Both the position numbers and the translations under genes were made by a program. Below are positions 1-5,632 of a stretch of DNA of 6,198 bases, piece by piece. Within the stretch, counting starts at the first letter, position 1; each line of letters opens with the position of its first letter. Source of the DNA: an uncultured Verrucomicrobiales bacterium (GTDB taxonomy: Bacteria > Verrucomicrobiota > Verrucomicrobiia > Verrucomicrobiales > DEV007); NCBI GenBank assembly GCA_937893785.1, contig CALCSP010000745.1:1-6198 (forward strand), read 5' to 3'. The notes below the pieces were generated by a model. That model saw only the letters and a program-made list of their open reading frames with translations, had not been told where the DNA came from and made no database searches.

Positions 1-9
1 ATTCAAATG

Positions 10-32
10 CTCTTCCCATTGTCTGGGAAAAG
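10..32 (-). terminator. Terminator-like hairpin downstream of pckG
   Basis: Read on the - strand, CTTTTCCCA and TGGGAAGAG form a nine-pair stem around a five-base loop (GACAA). One pair is a G-T wobble that exists only on the - strand transcript; on the + strand it becomes a C-A mismatch. This fits a signal for transcripts coming from pckG, whose stop lies about 75 bases upstream. The bases after the stem (CATTTGAAT) are only moderately T-rich and the window ends there, so termination strength cannot be judged. The rest of 1-105 shows no gene. Confidence 0.45.
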
Positions 33-105
33 GTGGTCACATTTGGATTCTCTGCAAGCCCGAAGCCTGTATAAATGCACTAACGCGCTACACGCACTAT
101 CGGGC

Positions 106-1899
106 CTACAAGCGGCAGGCAAGCAATTCACGTTGGAAGACAAGCTCCTTCGGCAGGTGGTCATGTAGCTTGAGATAAAGTTCTCCCTGCGAGAGAAATT
201 CATGTTTCCATTCCTCCGGGTCAATCTTCATGACAAGTTCAAACTGCTCTCTGGAGAAACCGCGTAGCCCCTTTGTGTTGAAATCCTCCCAATGTGGAAT
301 CCAACCGATCTGTGTCTCATGCCCTGCAATGCGTCCCCTACAACGTTCAATGATCCATTCCAGTACACGCATGTTCTCACCAAACCCCGGCCACAGGAAC
401 TCACCATCTTCTCCCTTACGAAACCAGTTCACGTGGAAAATGCGGGGCAAATAACGAATATGCCGACGCATTTCAATCCAGTGCTGAAAATAATCGCCCA
501 TGTTGTATCCGCAAAACGGCAGCATAGCCATCGGATCACGCCGGACAATACCCGCCGTAGCCTCTGAAGCAGCCGTTGTCTCGGACCCGACAGTTGCGCC
601 AATATATACACCGTGCGTCCAGTTAAATGCCTGATAGACCAGTGGCATGGTGGCAGGACGTCGACCACCAAAAATAATCGCATCAATCGGGACGCCTTGA
701 GGCTTCTGCCAGTCCTCATCAATTCCCGGATTCTGGTCAGCAGGAGCAGTAAATCTTGAGTTGGGGTGAGCGGCCGGCTCCCCAAGTTCCGGAGACCATT
801 GCCTGCCTTTCCAGTCAATCAGACCAGCAGGAGGGGACTCGCTCATACCTTCCCACCAAACATCACCATCCCCGGTCAGTGCCACATTGGTAAAAATCGT
901 ATTTTGAGCAAGAGCAGCCATCGCATTAGGATTGGAGTCCTCGGAGGTCCCTGGCGCCACCCCAAAATAACCGGCTTCCGGGTTCACCGCATAAAGCCTG
1001 CCGTTGGCACCCGGTGTCAGCCAGGCAATATCATCGCCAACAGTGGTGATTTTCCATCCCTTATATTGCTCGGGCGGGATCATCATCGAAAAATTGGTCT
1101 TGCCGCATGCACTGGGAAAAGCGGCAGCCACGTAGCTCTTGTCACCATCAGGCGACTGGCAGCCAAGTATGAGCATATGCTCGGCCATCCATCCCTCTTC
1201 CTTGGCCATGGCACTGGCAATACGAAGCGCTAGGCATTTTTTGCCAAGCAACGCATTGCCACCATATCCGCTTCCGTAACTCCAGATAGATCGCTCCTCT
1301 GGAAAATGCACAATGTATTTCGTTTTATTGCAAGGCCAAGGAATGTCCGTTTTGCCACCCGAAAGTGGATACCCGACACTGTGAACGGCTGGAATGAAAT
1401 CGCCTGATGTTCCAAGCTTTTCCCATACCTGCCGACCAATCCTGGCCATAGTGCGCATATTAACCACCACATAGGGAGAATCTGTGATTTCAACACCAAC
1501 CTGGGCTAAGGGCGAATCCAGCGGCCCCATGCAAAATGGTATCACATACATCGTTCGCCCTCGCATACTACCATCAAAAAGAGGCTGTAAAGTGGCATGC
1601 ATCTGCTTGGGATCACGCCAGTTATTGGTAGGTCCAGCGTCAATCTCCCTCCGGCTGCATATAAAGGTGCGCGATTCAACCCGTGCTACATCATCAGGAT
1701 CCGAACGCGCAAGGAAGGATCCCGGGCGTTTTGTCTCATTTAACCTGATAAACGTGCCCGCCTGGACCAACTCATCACATAGCTGATGGTATTCCGTATC
1801 GGATCCGTCACAAAAATAAACAGTATCCGGCTGGCATGTTGCGGCAATCCCCTCAACCCATTGCCGGATACCTGTATGTCCAATTTCAGAGCTATCCAT
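106..1899 (-). CDS. pckG: Phosphoenolpyruvate carboxykinase (GTP)
   Basis: Cytosolic enzyme that converts oxaloacetate and GTP to phosphoenolpyruvate, CO2 and GDP, the entry step of gluconeogenesis; it needs a divalent metal, typically Mn2+. The 597-residue product is full length for the GTP-dependent family (about 600). Visible motifs: substrate-binding ESRTFICS (75-82); P-loop PSACGKTN (262-269) with the reactive Cys265 typical of the GTP class; kinase-2 VGDDIAW (287-293); FGGRRP (410-415); the mobile lid region around RRDPMAMLPF (453-462); and the guanine pocket NWFRKGEDGEFLWPGFGEN (491-509), where Phe493, Phe501 and Phe506 match the guanine-contacting aromatics of animal PEPCK. The frame stays open upstream to a TTG at 1959, but homology begins near residue 11 of the ATG form, and GGTGG lies about six bases before that ATG. 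All catalytic motifs are intact. It is divergent from mazG. Confidence 0.97.
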   Translation of the reverse strand: MDSSEIGHTGIRQWVEGIAATCQPDTVYFCDGSDTEYHQLCDELVQAGTFIRLNETKRPGSFLARSDPDDVARVESRTFICSRREIDAGPTNNWRDPKQMHATLQPLFDGSMRGRTMYVIPFCMGPLDSPLAQVGVEITDSPYVVVNMRTMARIGRQVWEKLGTSGDFIPAVHSVGYPLSGGKTDIPWPCNKTKYIVHFPEERSIWSYGSGYGGNALLGKKCLALRIASAMAKEEGWMAEHMLILGCQSPDGDKSYVAAAFPSACGKTNFSMMIPPEQYKGWKITTVGDDIAWLTPGANGRLYAVNPEAGYFGVAPGTSEDSNPNAMAALAQNTIFTNVALTGDGDVWWEGMSESPPAGLIDWKGRQWSPELGEPAAHPNSRFTAPADQNPGIDEDWQKPQGVPIDAIIFGGRRPATMPLVYQAFNWTHGVYIGATVGSETTAASEATAGIVRRDPMAMLPFCGYNMGDYFQHWIEMRRHIRYLPRIFHVNWFRKGEDGEFLWPGFGENMRVLEWIIERCRGRIAGHETQIGWIPHWEDFNTKGLRGFSREQFELVMKIDPEEWKHEFLSQGELYLKLHDHLPKELVFQRELLACRL

Positions 1900-1988
1900 T
1901 ACATCCACCCAATACACCCAATTATGCTGCCGTAAAAGCTTTCTGAGCGGTATTGGCAATATGCTTCAGGCTCTGCTATATGCATCAG
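1900..1988. promoter_or_regulatory. Divergent pckG-mazG promoter region
   Basis: This 89-base gap must contain the promoters of both flanking genes. For mazG, TTGGCA (1953-1958, five of six matches to the -35 consensus) lies 18 bases before TATATG (1977-1982, four of six matches to the -10), which predicts a transcript start about at 1989. For pckG, CATAAT (1926-1921 on the - strand, five of six) is a good -10, but the hexamer 17 bases upstream is poor; it would start transcription near 1914, giving a leader of about 15 bases. A palindrome with 5-base arms, TATTG-G-CAATA, sits at 1951-1961 over the mazG -35. All assignments are by eye. Confidence 0.35.
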
Positions 1989-2792
1989 ATGCATACACCT
2001 CCTGACTCGAGCCTCCCAGCAATTGATCGCTTACGGAAAATTGTTAATATCTTGCGCTCTCCCGGCGGCTGCCCATGGGATATTGAGCAAACTCAGCAAA
2101 GCCTTATTCCCAATATTCTTGAGGAAGCCTACGAGGCAGCAGATGCGATCCGCAGCGGCAACATTGAGCACATGAGGGAAGAACTTGGCGACCTCCTCTT
2201 ACAGGTCGTGATGCAATGTGAGATTGCTTCGGAAAGCGGGGAATTTATTATGGAAGATGTCGCTCACGATGTTTCGGAAAAGCTGGTAAGACGCCACCCC
2301 CATGTTTTCGGCGACAGCAAGGCGGAAGACAGTGAAGCCGTATTGAACCAATGGGAAAACATCAAGAAAAGTGAGAAAGGTCATGCAGAGAAACGGCTCC
2401 TCGATGGTATTCCAGGCGGCATGCCTTCCTTAATGAAAGCAGGGAAAATTCAGAAAAAAGTCGAGAAAGTCGGGTTTGACTGGCCAAGCGCCGAAGATGT
2501 GATTCCTAAAATTCGCGAAGAAATTAGTGAGGTCGAAGAAGTATTGCAGAACGGAAACCCGGGAACAGACGACGCGGCCCTTGGAGAGGAACTTGGAGAC
2601 GTTCTTTTTGCGGTCACAAATCTTGCCCGCAAGCTGGGCATGGAATCAGAAACCTTACTGGCGGCAGCTAACGAAAAATTTGTCCGGCGATTCAATAAAC
2701 TTGAGGACCTACTTGAGGAACAAGGAACCAATGCCCATGATGCCGAGGTTCCGGAGATGGAAATAGCCTGGGAAAAGGCAAAATCCCATTAA
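1989..2792 (+). CDS. mazG: MazG nucleoside triphosphate pyrophosphohydrolase
   Basis: Cytosolic housecleaning enzyme that hydrolyses (d)NTPs to NMPs and pyrophosphate; in E. coli it also links to the MazEF toxin system and ppGpp levels. The 267 residues match E. coli MazG (263) and hold its two tandem MazG domains. The first has CPWD (28-31), the metal-binding pair EEAYE (45-49) and EELGD (64-68), and RRHPHVF (101-107). The second has KIQKK then VGFDW (153-165), EEISEVEE (177-184), EELGD (200-204) and NEKFVRRF (228-235). Both ExxE/ExxD metal sites look intact. Start: the frame extends to a TTG at 1953, but homology begins near IDRL (residue 12 here), so ATG 1989 or the in-frame ATG at 1980 is more likely. 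I prefer 1989 because a candidate -10 overlaps 1980. No mazEF genes are visible nearby. terC follows 56 bases downstream on the same strand and may be cotranscribed. Confidence 0.95.
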   Translation: MHTPPDSSLPAIDRLRKIVNILRSPGGCPWDIEQTQQSLIPNILEEAYEAADAIRSGNIEHMREELGDLLLQVVMQCEIASESGEFIMEDVAHDVSEKLVRRHPHVFGDSKAEDSEAVLNQWENIKKSEKGHAEKRLLDGIPGGMPSLMKAGKIQKKVEKVGFDWPSAEDVIPKIREEISEVEEVLQNGNPGTDDAALGEELGDVLFAVTNLARKLGMESETLLAAANEKFVRRFNKLEDLLEEQGTNAHDAEVPEMEIAWEKAKSH

Positions 2793-2848
2793 GAAAATCT
2801 GGTAGATCAGGCACATTTACGTCTTAATTATCCATTCTCACATCCACC

Positions 2849-3673
2849 ATGGAATTACTGCAACATCTACTCACTTTGCTGATGCTCCTGCTGCTGCAAG
2901 CAGTGCTCGGTTTTGACAACCTGCTTTATATCTCTCTTGAATCAAAAAGAGCTCCGGCTAACAAACAGGCATATGTCCGAAAAATGGGCATTGCCGTGGC
3001 CGTGCTTGCTAGAATTGTGCTGCTTTTTCTCTTAACCAGCGTCATTGGGATGTTCGTTAACCCCTTTCTGGATTTAACATGGTCTGGAATTATCGAGGGC
3101 AGCTTTAACCTTGAGAGCATCATCGTTCTGCTGGGAGGCATCTTTATTATCTACACTGCCATTAAAGAAATCTTCCACATGATCGGCAGCAATGAACTGG
3201 CGAGCGCAGAAGATAATCAATCGGGAAAATCTACAGGCATGGTCATTTTCACTATTGTGCTCGTGAACCTTGTCTTCTCCTTTGACTCTATACTGAGCGC
3301 AATGGCACTTGCCCAACAACCGGTGCTGGACGACACCGGTAACCCGACCGGTGAAACAGAGTATGTCATGTGGATTATGGCAACAGCCATCATCATTAGT
3401 GGTGTACTCATGATTCTTCTTGCCGACAAAGTATCAGAATTTCTGGAGAAGAATCGGCTCTATGAAATCCTCGGACTTTTTATTCTCCTGATTGTCGGAG
3501 TGATGCTAATCTCTGAAGGGGCACACAAGGCACACCTTAAGCTCTTCGGCAATCCGGTTATGCCCATGACCAAAACCACTTTTTACTTTATCATCGCCAT
3601 CCTCGTAGCAATCGATATTGTGCAGGGAAGATTCCAGAAAAAACTCTTCGCTAAGCGTTCAAAAGCTGGATAA
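2849..3673 (+). CDS. TerC-family integral membrane protein
   Basis: Inner-membrane protein of the TerC family (274 residues), whose members include tellurite-resistance TerC, E. coli Alx and Bacillus proteins implicated in manganese export or metalation of secreted enzymes. About seven hydrophobic segments are visible: roughly 5-29, 46-70, 88-110, 128-155, 172-193, 203-222 and 242-259. The family's two acidic intramembrane motifs are present: LGFDNLLYI (20-28, Asp23-Asn24) in helix 1 and FSFDSI (143-148, Asp146) in helix 4, which are thought to carry the metal path. The C-terminus is basic. There are no CBS or transporter-associated domains, so this is the short form. No tellurium-resistance partners (terZABDE) are adjacent, so metal-ion handling is more likely than tellurite resistance; the ion is unknown. 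The ATG is preceded by ATCCACC with no recognisable Shine-Dalgarno. I give no symbol because orthology to terC proper is uncertain. Confidence 0.9.
   Translation: MELLQHLLTLLMLLLLQAVLGFDNLLYISLESKRAPANKQAYVRKMGIAVAVLARIVLLFLLTSVIGMFVNPFLDLTWSGIIEGSFNLESIIVLLGGIFIIYTAIKEIFHMIGSNELASAEDNQSGKSTGMVIFTIVLVNLVFSFDSILSAMALAQQPVLDDTGNPTGETEYVMWIMATAIIISGVLMILLADKVSEFLEKNRLYEILGLFILLIVGVMLISEGAHKAHLKLFGNPVMPMTKTTFYFIIAILVAIDIVQGRFQKKLFAKRSKAG
3334..3353 (+). repeat. Intragenic inverted repeat in the TerC gene
   Basis: CACCGGT (3334-3340) and ACCGGTG (3347-3353) form a perfect seven-pair GC-rich stem with a six-base loop. A third ACCGGT lies just upstream at 3319-3324. It is entirely inside the TerC coding region and encodes the hydrophilic loop between helices 4 and 5, rich in Asp, Gly and Thr. 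No T-tract follows, so it is not a terminator. It may simply reflect codon choice for repeated Thr-Gly and Pro residues. Confidence 0.35.
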
Positions 3674-3684
3674 ATAAGCCCGCA

Positions 3685-3710
3685 AATAAATTGCTAGTCA
3701 GCAACTTATT
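3685..3710. terminator. Bidirectional hairpin between convergent genes
   Basis: AATAAATTGCT and AGCAACTTATT form an 11-position stem around the loop AGTC, directly between the TerC gene stop (3673) and the ROK kinase stop (3721). On the + strand one position is an A-C mismatch; on the - strand the same position is a G-T wobble, so all 11 positions pair there. The AT-rich outer arm ends in TTATT. Downstream on the - strand the sequence (TGCGGGCTTATTTATCC) is partly T-rich; on the + strand it is GGTTCTC. Position and symmetry support a shared terminator, though neither side has a classic long T-run. Confidence 0.55.
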
Positions 3711-3720
3711 GGTTCTCATC

Positions 3721-4668
3721 TCACAAGCTGTCGATTGCCTGAGCGGCACTGCCGACGATACCAGCTTCATTACCAAACCTTGCCGGCAGAATGCGGAGGT
3801 CAGCTGAAATGACATTTGAAACGCTTTCACGAATCTTTTTTTCGAGCGGATCAAATAAAAGCTCATCCGCATTGGCAACACCGCCACCAATGACAAAGGC
3901 ATCGGGATTGATCAACCAAGCAATACTGGCAAGCATCGAGCCCAGATATTCCGCCACATCCAACCAGAGCTGACGAGCCTCTGCATCTCCCTCTATCGCA
4001 AACTGTGTAGCTGCCCTTGGCGACCAGCCTCCTTCAGGAGCTTGCAAATGATGCAGCCTAGAGGAAGCCATTGCACTAATCTCGCGATTTCCGATGAATC
4101 CCTCAAGAATACCAGGCAATCCGTAGGGACCCGGAATGCCCGCATAATCTATCGACATTTGTCCGATCTCCCCAGCTGCAAAGCTTGAACCTCGATAGAG
4201 CTTGCCATCAATAATCAAGCCACCGCCGATTCCTGTACCAAGGGTCAGGGCCACTACATTACGGCAACCCACTGCCGCCCCATAGCGCCACTCAGCATAG
4301 GCCATGCAATTAGCATCATTATCAATAAAAACCGGCAGTCCGGTTTTCTTCTCGAGAAGGTCACGCAACGCAATGTCCTGCCAGCCAGGAACATTCGTCA
4401 AGGTATGCACAAATCCACGGTCAAAGTCTACCAGTCCTGGAACGCCACACCCCAAGGCAACCATATCCTTATGTCGGCTTTGAATTTCTCCAACAGAGTC
4501 TGCAATGGCACCAATCAAATGCTCCACGGATGCGTAAGAAGTCGTTTCAAGAACTAGAGGGAGCGCCGCTTCTTCCTCAAGAATATCATTCAATGCGGCG
4601 ATCTTGACCGTTGTAGCGCCGAAATCAATTCCGATGGCACGCTGGTTTTTCACTTCAGAAATCTTCAT
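3721..4668 (-). CDS. ROK-family sugar kinase lacking the zinc motif
   Basis: Probable cytosolic ATP-dependent sugar kinase of the ROK family (glucokinase, N-acetylmannosamine kinase and relatives), 315 residues. It starts almost directly at the phosphate motif DFGATT (15-20), with no N-terminal helix-turn-helix, so it is a kinase type and not a ROK repressor. Other motifs: CGVPGLVD (74-81), IDNDAN (115-120) with catalytic Asp118, LGTGIGGG (143-150), and the adenosine region FVIGGGVAN (258-266). The ROK signature is altered: ExGH reads EIGQ (167-170), and the CxCGxxGCxE zinc motif reads GPYGLPGILE (180-189). Thus His and all three Cys are replaced, while sugar-contacting Glu167 and Glu189 remain. 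Polyphosphate glucokinases are a known ROK branch without the cysteines, so activity is still plausible. The substrate cannot be told from sequence. The gene overlaps the coaX stop by four bases (ATGA), implying coupled translation. Confidence 0.9.
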   Translation of the reverse strand: MKISEVKNQRAIGIDFGATTVKIAALNDILEEEAALPLVLETTSYASVEHLIGAIADSVGEIQSRHKDMVALGCGVPGLVDFDRGFVHTLTNVPGWQDIALRDLLEKKTGLPVFIDNDANCMAYAEWRYGAAVGCRNVVALTLGTGIGGGLIIDGKLYRGSSFAAGEIGQMSIDYAGIPGPYGLPGILEGFIGNREISAMASSRLHHLQAPEGGWSPRAATQFAIEGDAEARQLWLDVAEYLGSMLASIAWLINPDAFVIGGGVANADELLFDPLEKKIRESVSNVISADLRILPARFGNEAGIVGSAAQAIDSL

Positions 4669-5414
4669 TTCAGCATATTGAGTTTTCCAATAATCCTTAG
4701 GCCCTCAAGGGTCAGGTTATCATGCACAATCTGAATGGCAGGAATCCCGGAGGCAATTAGCTTCGCATAACCTCCAGTGGCAATAATCGGAGGAGCGTCA
4801 CATCCCAACTCATTGACAATCGCTACAAGTATATCCTTTACCAATCCTCGATATCCCAAAACAGCACCAACCTGCATGGCTTCCTCAGTGGACTTGCCAA
4901 TTACCGAGATTGGTTCCTTAAGGTCAATCCTTGGAAGCAGTGCTGTATGATCAAACATATAATCCGTCATTGCGGAAAGCCCTGGAGCAATGACCCCGCC
5001 AACATAGGCGCTTGACGCCGAAAGAATATCAAAAGTAACAGCGGTTCCGAAATCAACAACGACTGCAGGCGCCCCGTAATAGGAGGCAGTAGCAACGGCA
5101 TTAGCCAACCAGTCAGCACCAATGGTCTCCGGGGTTGGGTAGTCAATGCCAATACCAAGCTCAATAGCAGATGATACTTTCAACACACAATCCTCGCCGA
5201 AAGCGGCTGTAACCACCTTGCTTTTCTCAGGCACTACGGAGGATAGGACCACTGAGCTACTGCCATCTCGTGGCACCCATGGCAGTTCCTCCAGAATCTT
5301 GACGGTAATGTCCGCCGTTGGAATCAATAACGGATCAGCGTTAATCTCATCCACGCCTGAGGGAGCTATTTTGGTCATTGAATTGCTGATATCAATGAGC
5401 AGAAAATGAGGCAT
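4665..5414 (-). CDS. coaX: Type III pantothenate kinase
   Basis: Cytosolic kinase that phosphorylates pantothenate to 4'-phosphopantothenate, the first step of coenzyme A synthesis; the type III family needs a monovalent cation (K+ or NH4+). The 249 residues match the usual 240-260. Motifs in order: N-terminal ATP motif DISNSMTK (8-15); SSVVP (58-62); substrate loop GADW (99-102) with the catalytic Asp101; DFGTAVTFD (121-129), where Asp121 is the predicted cation ligand and Thr124 contacts ATP; GGVIAPG (139-145); IGKSTEEA (172-179) with Thr176; ATGGYA (212-217); and LTLEGL (234-239). Two conserved positions differ: DxGN is DISN (Ser10) and GxDR is GADW (Trp102). The frame opens upstream to a TTG at 5477, but the family's N-terminus begins just before LLID, so ATG 5414 is chosen; ATG 5423 is also possible. 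No clear Shine-Dalgarno precedes either. It is followed by the overlapping ROK kinase gene. Confidence 0.93.
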   Translation of the reverse strand: MPHFLLIDISNSMTKIAPSGVDEINADPLLIPTADITVKILEELPWVPRDGSSSVVLSSVVPEKSKVVTAAFGEDCVLKVSSAIELGIGIDYPTPETIGADWLANAVATASYYGAPAVVVDFGTAVTFDILSASSAYVGGVIAPGLSAMTDYMFDHTALLPRIDLKEPISVIGKSTEEAMQVGAVLGYRGLVKDILVAIVNELGCDAPPIIATGGYAKLIASGIPAIQIVHDNLTLEGLRIIGKLNMLK

Positions 5415-5477
5415 CGGGGACATCGCATAGAAGGCTTGCCTCTGCATATGCCATCGGTAAAGAGAAATCTTCACCAA

Positions 5478-5524
5478 TTAAAAAAGAGGAACGACGGGGC
5501 ACAAAAGTACCCCGCCGTCCTTCT
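5478..5524 (-). terminator. Rho-independent terminator of amt
   Basis: On the - strand the two arms (5524-5510 and 5499-5485) pair over 15 positions with two mismatches and one wobble, including a GGGG/CCCC block next to a ten-base loop. The stem is followed at once by six T residues (5485-5480) and then AATT, a textbook intrinsic terminator. It lies about 108 bases after the amt stop and 64 bases before the chosen coaX start, so it separates amt from the coaX-ROK unit. The 5525-5632 stretch between the amt stop and this hairpin shows no gene. Confidence 0.85.
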
Positions 5525-5632
5525 CTCTGTTGAACACCCTACTAATGTTGGGCAAATACTTAAAACTTAGATAATTCGCACCCCCTTCCTAATTTTGGTC
5601 TTTCATTAAAAGTCTTATATTGTTGAGCTTCT

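Noticed and set aside
20..105. tRNA-like stretch on the - strand (TAGCGCGTTAGTGC resembles a D-arm)
   Set aside because: No T-arm (GGTTCGAATCC-type), no clear anticodon stem and no matching acceptor ends; judged chance.
429..1786. Several open frames of 90-155 codons within pckG on both strands
   Set aside because: They are shadows of a clear, full-length pckG; their translations show no family motifs.
1900..1988. Long forms of pckG (TTG at 1959) and mazG (TTG at 1953) whose starts would overlap by seven bases
   Set aside because: The extra N-terminal residues (20 for pckG, 12 for mazG) do not look like either family, and both extensions would leave no room for promoters between two divergent genes.
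2788..2828. Nested inverted repeat ATTAAGA...TCTTAAT between mazG and the TerC gene as a terminator
   Set aside because: The arms are AT-rich with internal bulges and a wide loop, and no T-tract follows; mazG and the TerC gene may well be cotranscribed through it.
1989..3673. A tellurite-resistance or toxin-antitoxin system suggested by TerC and MazG names
   Set aside because: No terZABDE or mazEF genes are present; both proteins are common as stand-alone housekeeping genes.
5415..5477. Extended coaX start at TTG 5477
   Set aside because: The family begins a few residues before the LLID motif; the extra 21 residues are not family-like and the region abuts the amt terminator.
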